Source of the DNA: Oceanispirochaeta sp. M1
Lineage (GTDB): Bacteria > Spirochaetota > Spirochaetia > DSM-2461
Direction of reading: 5' to 3'
DNA length: 64,000 nucleotides
NCBI RefSeq assembly: GCF_003346715.1
Contig: NZ_QQPQ01000002.1
Coordinates: 1-64,000, forward strand
Shown: positions 42,201 to 51,616 of the stretch, in pieces
How positions within the stretch are numbered: position 1 is the first letter of the stretch
Layout of the letters: each line of letters opens with the position of its first letter
Notes under the pieces: generated by a model
Told to the model about the DNA's origin: nothing
The model's input: the letters and a program-made list of their open reading frames with translations, nothing else
Databases searched by the model: none
Translations under genes and position numbers: made by a program

Positions 42201-45200
42201 GAAGTCGGAGCAGAAAGAACTCCGCTGGTCCTCAGGCTCAGATTCCCCACTGAACTCAGGAGCTTATCCATAGTCCTGCCCTGTAGAGCAGCCGCAACAA
42301 TATCACCAGCGGAACCTGTATCTGTAAAAAGATCCGAGATAAGATGGAAGTTCAGATCTGTCATCAGTCTATCAGCTTCAAGATCCCATTCCCGGGCAAA
42401 AGTCTGTGCGCCATATTCAAGTACATTCCGGGAACTCTGCTGTACCCAGCTGTTCTTGCTTTCAATAAGAGAGATATATTTATTTTCCCAGAGAGTACTC
42501 TTTCTCTCAAACTCTCTACTTATCTGATTGTGCCAGCTGTTACGGTCAGTGATCAGTTTTTCCAGAGAGAGTGCCCACTGATTAAGACCTTCCCGCCCCA
42601 ATCCTCCACAGAGATTTTCCCAATATTCTTTCTGCCTGTGCAGTTCTTCAAGGCCATCACGGAATGTACCGTATTGTTCCTCTTTAACAACAGTCAGCCG
42701 ATCATGGAAATTTCTGATTAATTGTTTACCATAACTCGAAAGGGTATAAAGACTCTCCCGGGAATAAGGATTGTCTGCACTCAGGTATGCTTCGATGCTG
42801 TCATTGCCGTATTGCTCCATTGAATAGCTGTTGTAGAAATCCGAAGCCGCAGCATTGTACTTGTCTTCATTCCAGACTGATGAATTATAAATTTCAGAAA
42901 GAGCGAATTTCTGCTCATATTGTTCTGACTTCAGCTCTTCATCCCTCTGCAGACGATTCATGTCATTCTGTACTGTCATCACAGAGAGTTCCTGGATAAA
43001 TCCATCAAAAAGATGGATAACAGAACTCCTGTCAAATGATGATAGAGATGAAAAAGCTTCCGTAGCTAAGCTCTTCTGGTCTTCAGAAAGGGTAATCCCG
43101 CATATAGTCCTGAGGAGACTTTGAACCTGCTCAATAGAATCAATCGTCCCGGGAGATAAAGTGTTGATTCTTGTTTCTGTACCACTTAAAGCCTTCAACA
43201 GGAAAACTGAATTTTTGGCATTAGAAGCTGATGCAGTTCTTCCGCTTATTCCTGTGTATACTCTCGAAACGTCCTTAAGTGTATTACGTTTATCCCAGAT
43301 GTCTTGGCCGGGTTTATAATAACCGCCCCTGCCATTTCTGAATTTATATTGTTCAGTATCTGCCTTGGCATCAATATATTCCCAGGCCAGCATAGATAGA
43401 TCTTTTTCCATTGCATGCTTCAGGCTGTCTGTGCTGAAGGCATCCGAAAACATCAGCATTTTATAAAAGGCGTATTGTTTATATAGAGTACTATTCTCCT
43501 TAATACTCTTCAGATGGACGGCAGTCTGCTCCTGAAGCCACTCTTCACCTTCAATAAAGACTCTTATATATTCACCTTCATGGATAAGACCTGTGATTAC
43601 AGTTTCATATTCTCCGTTATTAAAACGATCCAGATCGCCTTCATAAGCGATATGAACCGGGTGGAATAAACTTCCTTCACTGTCCAGAAGATCCGTATGC
43701 CTGGCATCATTAAACAGATCGATTGTGTATTCAGAATTAATGGTTTCCCAATCCATACCTTCCATCTGACGAAGTTCATGATAATAGGCATAGGAAAATT
43801 CCTTAAGGACTTCTTCGGAGTTGGTGTATTCGGCTATCTGCCCCAGCCAGAGAAGCAGGTCTTTTGTAAAAACCTCTGAACTGTCTGTTCGGGAGAAATA
43901 ACTATCCATATGCTGGTTGTAATTACTGTTATCCCAGGATTCAAACGAACTCATTCCCTGCTTCATCATTGAAGATTCATAACTGAAGGCAAGACCATCT
44001 CTGAAAGAAAAATCAATAAAGTCTGTACTGTTATCAATCAGATTACGAAGCGTTTTCATCTGCTGCCGGCTCAATTCTCCCAGCTCCTTCCTGATCTCCT
44101 GAGCTGCATATGAAATATTATTTGTAACAGAGAGCAGATCCTGTCCATATCGCAGCAATTGGGACCATTCTGAATCCACTGTGTTCTGATTTTCAGAGTC
44201 CAGTTGCTCGAGAATATCCAGAGCCCCTCTGCACTTCTCATATTCCGCCTGCCGGGCATCACGAATGGTAAAAACATTGTACTCATCAAAGCTGTATGCT
44301 CCTCCGGCATAATCTGAGATTTCTTTTGCCTGCTGATATGACCTGGAAGCCTTCATATACTCATTGTATGAATCCTGCACTGCCTGCTGTCCCTGGAGAA
44401 AGGAGTACTGTGCCGAATCAAAAGAACTCAGACTGGTTTTCAAATTCTGTAGGACTTTATCATACTCATTTTTCTGATCAAAGTAGATCTGCCTGTCACG
44501 GTCAACAACCTGAATTTTATATAAATCTCCATTCTCCCTTTTAAGGGTCAGATCACTTTCCATCTTATTGATACTGATTCTATGAGAATTCATAACAATC
44601 TCATTCTCATAGAAACTATTAAGATATGAACGGGCTGATCTTATAGGTATACTGACAGATTCCTCACATACTGCCTTAAAGGATTCAATAAAAATTTCAT
44701 TAATAAAACCAGGCTCTTTTAGAGATGTGCTCTGCTCTGAAAACTGCAGAGACCTGAGGCGGTCCAGAAACACTGTTCTAAAATCCAGTTCATCACCAGC
44801 GGCACTCAGGGAATCCAGTTCACTGCCGTATTGATGCAGAATAAAAGCATTTAACCCCTGTTCCAGATATTCAGGAAAAACATCACTCTGCTGAAGTGGA
44901 AGGTACCAGTCAAAAAAAGTTTCAAAGTTGTCGAAACTCCCCAGCTTCTCAAGAAATTCTTCTCCACTGTCAGCTTGAAGAAAACCATTTCCTGCAAGCA
45001 GCCGGAAAGACGCAGTCCAATCAGAAATTGAATCATAAGCTTCCAATGCAGCCTCTGCCTTCAGAACTTCAAGACTGCTCCCGGACACAAGCAGTTCCAG
45101 ATATTCGGCGCCCGGCAGAAGATCATTTTCTGAAAGAGCTGCCTCCAACCAGAGAATTGAATCACTGCCCATCTGATCTTTACACTCCTGTAAACTCAGA

Positions 45201-47719
45201 CCCTCGGTTTCCATTTTCTTCAGTGTTGAATACAAAGTTGAAACTGCATTGATCTGCTCTGAATCTACTGAAAAGCCATGTTCCTTCAGGGTATTCAGGT
45301 ACTCTCCCTGAAAGCTCTCACCACCTTGTACACCATCCTCAAGAGAGATCAAAAGATCCTTCAAGAATGCTACTTTATCCAGTAACAAAACAGACTCCGC
45401 TGTCAAAACCCTTTGTTCCAGGATAGACCTTAAATCTTCCGATTCTGAAACATCCAGTAGACGGTCCTGTACCTGATTATTCCATTCAAGCCTTTTCAGA
45501 AGATCCAGTTCCTTTTTAAGAGTCACCAGGGATTCTTCAAGTCCTGCATCCGGATTAAGAGCCTTAAGGTCATATAATGATTCAAGAGCAGATTCAAGAT
45601 CCTGCTGATCCTCAAAACTATCTGACTCCTGAGGAAGCTCAGTACCATTTAGATCCCTCAGCAGAGACTGCAGCTCTTCGCTATGCTCATTGCGGCGTTC
45701 CCATTCTCCGGCAAGAATGTAATCCAGATATAAAGTATCTCTTTCAGCCGGATTTTCTGAGTCTCCCCTGAACCAGAGAACCAGTCTCTGTTCAAGATCT
45801 TCAATAACTTTCTCGATTACAAGGGGATCATCATTCAGATAAATGGCTCTTGAATTTTCATAGCTTTTCTCAGCATCCAGCATGGCTGCCTCAGCTATGG
45901 CCAGAGACTCCCTGATTTCATCGATATCCAGCTGCTCTAAAGCAAGATTCTCCCGCAGTATGCTCAGAGACTGAACAGCTTTGTTGTACTGCAGTTCAGA
46001 AGATACCAGCTTCGACTCAGCCTGCTCATACTTTGCTGAAGTTTCAGCCTCGGTATCCCTTAACGAACTGTCTGTCAAAGCATATAATGCTACCGCTTGT
46101 GAAATTTCCCATTGTACATACAGCCTGTCTGTACGCTTTATCATCTCCTGAATATCCCTTTCCAGGATTCCAGGGGCAACAGTATCATCATAGCCTGATG
46201 CGGTAAGCTCCAAATCAAAAAGCATCCCTCTCGCATCATCCATCTGACTTAAGAGTGATGTCCGGAGAGACTGCCAGATATTATATTCATCCTGATACAA
46301 AACCAGTTCAGTTTGAAGGGCATCAATCTTCTCTAATAGCTCCTTATACTCAGGGCTGACAACTTCATCCCCTGAATCAAGCAAATTATTACTATCTGAA
46401 CTCACTGCAGACGCCCCTCCACCAATAGAAGAAGAGAGATCATTTCCTTCCAGAGAATCAATTTTCGCCTTGTAATATTCAATTTTATCCAGGTAATAGG
46501 AGAGATTTTCTTCTGCCGAACAAAGTAGAGAATAACTGTCTGAGTACAGAGAAAGAGCCGATTCCACCTGAGCAGCAAACTTTCTTTCCTGATCCAGAGC
46601 TGCAGTCTCAAGTTCCTCCGCAATACTTCGCAATTCCGCCATAGTACTCTCTTCCCGGGCCTGCCAGAAAGCAAATCCCTTCTCCATTTGCAGAGTAATT
46701 TCTGATATCCATTCTTCACGACCTGCTGTAAACAAAGCAAAGGCCTCATTCCAGGATTCCTCTGATTCCTGAAACTCCTTTTCAGTCCTCAGCTCCCAGC
46801 TCAGACGCTCAGCCAGAAAATTCTGTTCAGCATATCCCCATTTATCCAGCCCCTTTTGAAACTCACTCCGGAACAAATCTTCCCAATCCTCAGACCCCAA
46901 AGATAAACCGTCTGCCATACTGATATCCTGAAGCTCATTCAGCCCGCTATCCAGCGCATCTTCTGTCTCTTCCAATTCATCCCGTATGCCCGCAATCAGT
47001 GAGTCCGCAATACCGGCAGCACTCTGATCTTCACTCTTATGACGGAGGGAGTAATTGTCTTCGGTCCTGAGATAATTCATCTTGGCCGAAGACCAGTTGA
47101 CAAGCTGATCCGACTCCTTCTGGATCAGTCTGCAGTAATCCCGTAGACTGATCTTGAGATTCTCTTCAACGGTGTGACTATATTCATCAGGTATTCTGGA
47201 TATTACAGATCCAAGAAGAGAATTTGCTGACAGGGACCATCCCTCCAGAATCTCCTCTGCCAGAGTTCCCACGGCTGCAGCCCAGGCCGCCCTGTCCATC
47301 TCAATATCATCAGGATCCGATGAGAGTAGAAGAGGATCACCGGCTTCATCAAAAAGGACCTGTCCTTTCTCTGTCTGAAAAGTCCAGACCTGATTGAGTT
47401 CTTCCATGGTTGAAAGAAAATCCGCATAGTCGGGAGACGGCAGTAGAGACTGCAGCTCCCGCTCCGACCAGCCTAAAATATCCTTTTCCATTCTATTTAA
47501 TCTGATTGACTGCTCCCTGGGAGAAAGAAGCGGCAGTCTACTCTGATTATCCCGGTACCAGTTCATCGGATCTTCAGTGAATGAGATCTCTCTGTAATAT
47601 AGAGAATCATCATACGAACTGTTCTCTTGAAACAGATAAGGATCGTCTGATGCCCATACGAATGCTCCCGCAAGAAGGAGCTGAACAACGAAGAAATAAG
47701 AAAGTCGGTTTATATTCAT
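39272..47719 (-). CDS. Giant secreted coiled-coil protein with C-terminal M23-like metallopeptidase motif
   Basis: 2,815 residues from the ATG at 47717-47719, which has GGAG 8 nt upstream; the frame is open 16 codons further but without a site. A signal peptide (about 1-22, ending FVWAS) leads into about 1,900 residues rich in Glu, Ser, Leu and Trp with long coiled coils. A DDDADNDGESDG acidic motif (near 2096) is followed by a Gly/Ser/Ala-rich hydrophobic stretch (2115-2330). LLSHEAFRDG lies near 2428. The last 170 residues show HPGID (near 2670), NYLVEH and AHAHIEL (near 2752), matching the H-x3-D and HxH zinc motifs of LytM/M23 peptidases. The Gly-rich and HEAFRDG parts recall the very long Leptospira proteins of the TIGR04388 type. 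Cell-surface or effector role inferred. Confidence 0.8.
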   Translation of the reverse strand: MNINRLSYFFVVQLLLAGAFVWASDDPYLFQENSSYDDSLYYREISFTEDPMNWYRDNQSRLPLLSPREQSIRLNRMEKDILGWSERELQSLLPSPDYADFLSTMEELNQVWTFQTEKGQVLFDEAGDPLLLSSDPDDIEMDRAAWAAAVGTLAEEILEGWSLSANSLLGSVISRIPDEYSHTVEENLKISLRDYCRLIQKESDQLVNWSSAKMNYLRTEDNYSLRHKSEDQSAAGIADSLIAGIRDELEETEDALDSGLNELQDISMADGLSLGSEDWEDLFRSEFQKGLDKWGYAEQNFLAERLSWELRTEKEFQESEESWNEAFALFTAGREEWISEITLQMEKGFAFWQAREESTMAELRSIAEELETAALDQERKFAAQVESALSLYSDSYSLLCSAEENLSYYLDKIEYYKAKIDSLEGNDLSSSIGGGASAVSSDSNNLLDSGDEVVSPEYKELLEKIDALQTELVLYQDEYNIWQSLRTSLLSQMDDARGMLFDLELTASGYDDTVAPGILERDIQEMIKRTDRLYVQWEISQAVALYALTDSSLRDTEAETSAKYEQAESKLVSSELQYNKAVQSLSILRENLALEQLDIDEIRESLAIAEAAMLDAEKSYENSRAIYLNDDPLVIEKVIEDLEQRLVLWFRGDSENPAERDTLYLDYILAGEWERRNEHSEELQSLLRDLNGTELPQESDSFEDQQDLESALESLYDLKALNPDAGLEESLVTLKKELDLLKRLEWNNQVQDRLLDVSESEDLRSILEQRVLTAESVLLLDKVAFLKDLLISLEDGVQGGESFQGEYLNTLKEHGFSVDSEQINAVSTLYSTLKKMETEGLSLQECKDQMGSDSILWLEAALSENDLLPGAEYLELLVSGSSLEVLKAEAALEAYDSISDWTASFRLLAGNGFLQADSGEEFLEKLGSFDNFETFFDWYLPLQQSDVFPEYLEQGLNAFILHQYGSELDSLSAAGDELDFRTVFLDRLRSLQFSEQSTSLKEPGFINEIFIESFKAVCEESVSIPIRSARSYLNSFYENEIVMNSHRISINKMESDLTLKRENGDLYKIQVVDRDRQIYFDQKNEYDKVLQNLKTSLSSFDSAQYSFLQGQQAVQDSYNEYMKASRSYQQAKEISDYAGGAYSFDEYNVFTIRDARQAEYEKCRGALDILEQLDSENQNTVDSEWSQLLRYGQDLLSVTNNISYAAQEIRKELGELSRQQMKTLRNLIDNSTDFIDFSFRDGLAFSYESSMMKQGMSSFESWDNSNYNQHMDSYFSRTDSSEVFTKDLLLWLGQIAEYTNSEEVLKEFSYAYYHELRQMEGMDWETINSEYTIDLFNDARHTDLLDSEGSLFHPVHIAYEGDLDRFNNGEYETVITGLIHEGEYIRVFIEGEEWLQEQTAVHLKSIKENSTLYKQYAFYKMLMFSDAFSTDSLKHAMEKDLSMLAWEYIDAKADTEQYKFRNGRGGYYKPGQDIWDKRNTLKDVSRVYTGISGRTASASNAKNSVFLLKALSGTETRINTLSPGTIDSIEQVQSLLRTICGITLSEDQKSLATEAFSSLSSFDRSSVIHLFDGFIQELSVMTVQNDMNRLQRDEELKSEQYEQKFALSEIYNSSVWNEDKYNAAASDFYNSYSMEQYGNDSIEAYLSADNPYSRESLYTLSSYGKQLIRNFHDRLTVVKEEQYGTFRDGLEELHRQKEYWENLCGGLGREGLNQWALSLEKLITDRNSWHNQISREFERKSTLWENKYISLIESKNSWVQQSSRNVLEYGAQTFAREWDLEADRLMTDLNFHLISDLFTDTGSAGDIVAAALQGRTMDKLLSSVGNLSLRTSGVLSAPTSLALLPDRQSAFFEIEESHKELTEKVYKAMAFSRASQMKELVEQVKSSIADNLEDANRSVDESVDAQMADAGYVRQGNVFSRIVLIDSSLTGGNESETQTLEGYRFFKAPDFDHQIDLSSDYLIMLSSEMIQASVDLAQERLGHYINLVFGNEEDGNIRDGLDQSFISLLEQSEADYSASAQFDDEDNSEKKGMFNFYLGYAPVMKEDSPEEVETYGYGEFGRIYKKYFIHQARLYRGLATVNTPLYTQNIWDDDADNDGESDGLLGSPSIRTLADIAMNVVGNIFMPGIGSLLLNLVDNALFALLDVGNGVADMGQASVGFLKSAASSLISYGAGALGGVMDNLGFLQNSGMFEVAGDIGIRGISSVASNYGTAALYALDSNSNGWNWDTFNSMTSWDNAGIGYLSGMTGTAVSGTLNLGTFGFIGEMGENADRFTSLMGGLSASGLEYAMTGQTTLNLMNLGKSGTGFLEMNLGGGGSLFNFGTQGTDVSLGSLSSAAQGLALYSENQNINAAVDDRDLRAGMRTLFSSGIEDTESLYQDILDGSVTLTLSEGLGYQGYTSVDESGKRVIDLNGSGQSRLDLAVLLSHEAFRDGLNNGEAAQILETVEAASAHMAVSSALQQRYGSDSLSIDNNREAFAYRLFAQGAITKDEMTGYILNSYDSTGDFWKRLDDGRILSDGKAGLYDEIGNLIRVATDDAGNQLDEMESLQYYIDSDTAEYLSFLTPQQLSKLTYYRSSEDVNRQVNMRDEIINDYEILRNLNTKGILSGSDYQRAMDSVFQSMSMYNNEFVLRGVAVTPEGVITERFGDEEDRMKTQKDGETQYLTYTHPGIDTIGGLGIYSPGFIIPGKDVKNYAFGMNIIGMENNYLVEHMNPDDIDNLLLQELTYPGQKLMDFPELMFPTDGGGTDAHAHIELSSYNPETQSWGFSDPVGDWSDWSSGSNYGGKYEWLDIDESGEKSWTLNYMWNNWSPWQ

Positions 47720-47832
47720 TTTGGAACTCCATGAGCTTATACGCCCCAAACCGCTACCCCACTTCAAAGATTTCTCAACTTTCTTGAAAAAACTTGACAG
47801 TGTGTCTCTTCAATGGCACAGTCTGGATATCT

Positions 47833-47847
47833 AGTTACTTAGTTACT
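47833..47847. promoter_or_regulatory. Tandem AGTTACT sites, candidate GntR operator
   Basis: Two copies of the small palindrome AGT-T-ACT (47833-47839 and 47841-47847), 8 bp apart, lie 19 nt upstream of the GntR-family start. A TTGACA hexamer is at 47794-47799, but no good -10 is found at normal distance. The sites suit autoregulation by the adjacent gene. Confidence 0.4.
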
Positions 47848-47865
47848 TACTTTCAGGAAGCATAT

Positions 47866-48597
47866 ATGAAGAACTGTTTTGGAAAAATTGTTGTCCCCAA
47901 GGTACCTAATCTCATCATTCAGCAAATTCTGGATAGGATTGTCTCGGAAGAACTCAAGCCGGGGGATAAGCTCCCTTCAGAGCCTCAGCTTCAGGAGATA
48001 TTTGAAGTATCCCGGCCTCAGCTGAAGTCGGCCTTTAAGCGTATGGAGAACTTCGGGATTGTGGAGACCAGACCCCAGAGCGGAACCTATATGGCCCCCT
48101 ACGGCAAGAAGATACTGGAAGGACTTCTGACCAATATTCTCCATCTGAATGAGCAGAGTATCGACTACCGTTCTCTGGCAGATACAAGAAGAATGATTGA
48201 AATACGGGCGGCAGAACTGTCGGCACAGAATATTGATGAGAAGGATCTGAGGAAGATCAGAAAGGCTCATGAGATTTTCAAACAGAATGCCAGCAAAGAC
48301 AGGGCCATTGATGATGATATCTACTTTCATCTCCTGATTGTCAGTAACTCGGGCAGCCCGGTGCTTAACTCACAGTACTGCATCATGACTCCCGACATGA
48401 TCAACTTCTGGAAAAACCTGGGAGTGATGGAAAAAGAGATGGAGAGAAGAACCGAAGAGACATTTGCCGAGCATGAGGCCATTATTGCGGCACTTGAGGC
48501 GGGGGATTCAGAAGCCTGCGCTAGAGCCATGAAGACTCATATGGACAATACATATAACACAGCAGAAATGCTGATGGAAAAATACGGAGATTTTTGA
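47866..48597 (+). CDS. GntR-family (FadR/FCD) transcriptional regulator
   Basis: 243 residues. Winged helix-turn-helix at about 10-75 (LPSEPQLQEIFEVSRPQLKSAFKRME, RPQSGTYM) and a helical FCD domain (about 95-235) with metal and ligand residues in ADTRRMIEIRAAELSA and EHEAIIAALEAGD. The frame is open upstream to 47794, but the ATG at 47866 has AGGAAG before it. Its stop overlaps the ATG of the first UROD-like gene (TGATG), so it heads the methyltransferase operon it probably controls. Confidence 0.88.
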   Translation: MKNCFGKIVVPKVPNLIIQQILDRIVSEELKPGDKLPSEPQLQEIFEVSRPQLKSAFKRMENFGIVETRPQSGTYMAPYGKKILEGLLTNILHLNEQSIDYRSLADTRRMIEIRAAELSAQNIDEKDLRKIRKAHEIFKQNASKDRAIDDDIYFHLLIVSNSGSPVLNSQYCIMTPDMINFWKNLGVMEKEMERRTEETFAEHEAIIAALEAGDSEACARAMKTHMDNTYNTAEMLMEKYGDF

Positions 48598-49739
48598 TGA
48601 CTGGAAGAGAGAGACTATCAGCAGTGATGCAGAGGGAGATCCCCGACAGAGTTCCTGTCAGCATGTTCGTTCAGGAGGAGTATCTCTCCTGGTTCTACCC
48701 CGAAAGAGAGAAGGTTACCCGCCTGCATGATGCCGTGGACTGTGCCCGGCATTACGGCTTTGATATAACAACAAGGGAAAATCAGTTTATCAAACCCTTC
48801 TGGCTGAAGCAGAGCTATCCAAATTGGGAAATAGATGAAAAAACCTGGATTGATAACGATGTATACCACAGGCTCTCCACCATCACTACTCCTTCCGGAG
48901 TCCTGACACAGGAGGAAGTAGCCCCCTATGACCCAAAGATTCTGGCGGGGATTCATTTCCATACAAGCAGGTATATGATCAAGTCGGCAGACGATTTTGA
49001 GATATTCAGAAAATACTTTCCCAATGAGAGTAAGGCAAATATAGATGAAAAACATGAGGCGGCAAAGCTTGCCCGCAAGGTTATTGGAGACACAGGAATA
49101 GGCGTTCCCTGGGGAGCCGGAGGTGTTTACAACACCCTCTCCACCTACCGGGATATGCAGGAATTGATGATGGACCCTCTCCTTAACCTGGATTTCTATA
49201 CTGAGATGATGAGATTCTTCACATCATGGATCAAAAAAGATTATGAATCCATGTGTCAGACAGAATACGACGGCTTCGGAATTCAGGGGAATATCGCCAA
49301 CGGCGGACTCCTGGGTGAAAAGTTCTTTATGGAGTATATCTACCCCTATGAAAAAGTCATAACTGAGACAATCCGTGAGGGTGGAAAATACTCGATCTAC
49401 CATAACTGCGGTTATGCCAAAAACTTATATCCCTGCTACAAGACTCTGGGAATGGATGTCTGGGAGACAGTCTCACCTGCTCCTCAGGGAGACAATGATC
49501 TGGCAGAGGCTAAGAAGTACTTCGGTGATTCTCTGATTCTCTCCGGGGGACTGGACCAGGTGGACTTTCTTAAAAAGGCAAGCCCACTTGAAGTAAAAGC
49601 AAAGGTTAAAGAACTCATGGATGCCGCGAAAGACGGCGGAAATTATATATTCGCAGGGTCCGACTTTCTAGAGAAGGATACACCTGAAGAAAACATACAG
49701 GCAGCCGTAGATGCTGCAGTTCAATACGGGAGATATTAA
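48597..49739 (+). CDS. UROD/MtaA-family protein, probable corrinoid-dependent methyltransferase
   Basis: 380 residues. The fold is the uroporphyrinogen decarboxylase superfamily (start TGRERLSAVMQREIPDRVPV; later HNCGYAKNLYPC). The HxC and following Cys match the zinc site of MtaA/CmuA-type methyltransferases rather than heme UroD. The chosen ATG overlaps the GntR stop and has GGAGA 7 nt upstream; a TTG one codon earlier is less likely. It is followed 2 nt later by a related gene. No corrinoid protein is encoded next to it, so substrate and partner are unknown. Confidence 0.82.
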   Translation: MTGRERLSAVMQREIPDRVPVSMFVQEEYLSWFYPEREKVTRLHDAVDCARHYGFDITTRENQFIKPFWLKQSYPNWEIDEKTWIDNDVYHRLSTITTPSGVLTQEEVAPYDPKILAGIHFHTSRYMIKSADDFEIFRKYFPNESKANIDEKHEAAKLARKVIGDTGIGVPWGAGGVYNTLSTYRDMQELMMDPLLNLDFYTEMMRFFTSWIKKDYESMCQTEYDGFGIQGNIANGGLLGEKFFMEYIYPYEKVITETIREGGKYSIYHNCGYAKNLYPCYKTLGMDVWETVSPAPQGDNDLAEAKKYFGDSLILSGGLDQVDFLKKASPLEVKAKVKELMDAAKDGGNYIFAGSDFLEKDTPEENIQAAVDAAVQYGRY

Positions 49740-49741
49740 GA

Positions 49742-50872
49742 ATGGCTAAAGTATTTGATACATCAAAAGCAGACGCACAGGGGACTTCAATGACCCCCCT
49801 TGAATCAGGGAAATTTGATATAGAGGGATACAGAGACTATGAAAAATCTCTGGAAGAGGGATGCACGACTTTTCAGGCAGCCTCTTCGGGAGTAAGTGTA
49901 TATAGAAGATTCCGGGTTCCTGAAGTCTTCTCATGGGGCTGCAGGGACAAAAAGATGTCTCTGGGATGGCAGCTTGCTGCTCTCCAGGCGAGTGTTGATT
50001 TCAAGGCGGATATTCCGAACTTTCTGGAGCCCTGGTACGGTATTGGAGTTGTATCCAACTCCTTCGGTATTCCCTATATCTGGGATGAGGGGCAGTCACC
50101 TGCTGTGCAGTCCACCATAAAAACCTGCCGGGAGGCTATTAACAAATTTGAGAAGCCTGTAACCGAGACTGAGATCGGCAGGGAAGTAATGGAGAGGATT
50201 GAATATTTTCTGGATCAGACTAAGGGGCAGATTCCCATGAGTCTCACCGATACCCAGTCTCCCCTGAATATTGCCTCCTCCTATGTTCTCAATCCTGAAA
50301 GCTTCATGTATGAGACATTTGATAATCCTGAGGATGTTAATGAACTGCTTACTCTGATCGCAAAGATTGAAAAAGACTTTATCAAGGCCCAGATAGACCT
50401 TATAGGTGATGCCCTTGTTAAACCGGGTCATGGATTTGCCTCATCCAGAGAATTCAAAGGCTTGGGATTCAGTGATGACAATGTGCTGATGTTCAGCGAT
50501 GACAATTACAGGGATATGGCCCAGAGCCCCATGTGTGATGCAGCCCGGCTGATGGAAGGCCCTGTCTTCCACTCCTGTGGCGACTGGTCAGGACGCTGTG
50601 ATCTGATCACATCAATTCCCGGAGTACTTATGGCCGACGGTGCCGTGGGTGCCCAGACTGATCCCTGCCCCAACGATCCGGAAGTACTGGGTAAGGCATT
50701 CGCTCCTACTGATATTACACTACATGTGAGAATTGTTGGAGATTCATCTGTTGTTGAGGAAGAAGTGACGAAGCTGTGGCAGAAGGATCTGAAACTGATT
50801 GTGGCTACTTACTGTGAGACAGTGGATGATCAGAAGAAAGCGTATGATACTGTGCACAGGATATGCAGGTAA
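49742..50872 (+). CDS. Second UROD/MtaA-family protein
   Basis: 376 residues, distantly related to the gene before it. Its zinc-site-like motif is FHSCGDWSGRCD, and TDTQSPLN matches the substrate-side loop of the family. The N-terminus (about 1-70) is longer and lacks the RVP motif. The two proteins are probably made together and may act on the same substrate or as a heteromer. The 3' end abuts the convergent GntR gene with no spacer and no terminator. Confidence 0.78.
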   Translation: MAKVFDTSKADAQGTSMTPLESGKFDIEGYRDYEKSLEEGCTTFQAASSGVSVYRRFRVPEVFSWGCRDKKMSLGWQLAALQASVDFKADIPNFLEPWYGIGVVSNSFGIPYIWDEGQSPAVQSTIKTCREAINKFEKPVTETEIGREVMERIEYFLDQTKGQIPMSLTDTQSPLNIASSYVLNPESFMYETFDNPEDVNELLTLIAKIEKDFIKAQIDLIGDALVKPGHGFASSREFKGLGFSDDNVLMFSDDNYRDMAQSPMCDAARLMEGPVFHSCGDWSGRCDLITSIPGVLMADGAVGAQTDPCPNDPEVLGKAFAPTDITLHVRIVGDSSVVEEEVTKLWQKDLKLIVATYCETVDDQKKAYDTVHRICR

Positions 50873-51616
50873 TCAGCGATTCAAATCCTGAAAGAGCTCC
50901 TTCTCATCTACAAGATCGAGGGAGCCGCTATCCTCAAAATAATCTGAATACTTTTGATAGATTACATCCTTCTCAATATCCAGTTTTCTGAGATGTATCT
51001 TCATTACGGTGACAGCCTTTTCCAGATTCCGGGCTTTAATAAGCTCAAGCATCTCCTGATGATGTTTCAGGTTGGATATGGATACACCGCTGACAGACAT
51101 TGAGAGATAGCGGACCCGGCGGTAATGGCTGGAAAAACTCATGATTACGTTGTAACACATGGACTTATCGGCCTTGCGGAAAAGCATGCTGTGAAACTCA
51201 TCATCCAACTCGATAAAGCGGGTGGTTTCTCCTTTACTCAATGCAACTTCCTGCTCTTCTACATTTTCATAAAGATCATACATCTTAAGTTTTTCATGAT
51301 GCATAATAAGATCATAAAGAACCGAATTCTCCAATGACTCCCTTAAAAAACGCTCTTCCTTAACCCTTGCGAGATTGATCTTTGAAACGAAACTTCCCTT
51401 CTGGGGAACTACGGTTACAAGAGCCTCGTTGGAGAGCCTGATAAATGCCTCTCTTACAGGAGTACGGCTCACATTCATCTTTTCAGAGATATCCTTCTCA
51501 CTCATCACCGTACCGGGAATAAGGTTCAGATTGATGATATTCCTGTGGAGCATAGCATACACTGTCTCGCTGGCGGTTTTACTATGAACGTTCTCACCCC
51601 AATTCTGTTTAGCCAT
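50873..51616 (-). CDS. GntR-family (FCD) regulator at the end of the uronate operon
   Basis: 247 residues. Winged helix at about 10-75 (VMSEKDISEKMNVSRTPVREAFIRLS) and an FCD effector domain (FIELDDEFHSMLFRKADK is the metal-binding helix). Its ATG overlaps the stop of the DUF4340 gene (TAATG), so it is the last gene of the long leftward run that begins with the TRAP binding protein. UxuR/ExuR-like control of that run is the simplest reading; the candidate operator is at 63651-63662. Confidence 0.88.
   Translation of the reverse strand: MAKQNWGENVHSKTASETVYAMLHRNIINLNLIPGTVMSEKDISEKMNVSRTPVREAFIRLSNEALVTVVPQKGSFVSKINLARVKEERFLRESLENSVLYDLIMHHEKLKMYDLYENVEEQEVALSKGETTRFIELDDEFHSMLFRKADKSMCYNVIMSFSSHYRRVRYLSMSVSGVSISNLKHHQEMLELIKARNLEKAVTVMKIHLRKLDIEKDVIYQKYSDYFEDSGSLDLVDEKELFQDLNR

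Noticed and set aside
39272-47719. Several plus-strand ORFs of 60-125 codons opposite the giant gene
   Set aside because: They are scattered, unsupported by start signals, and explained by the codon bias of the long frame on the minus strand.
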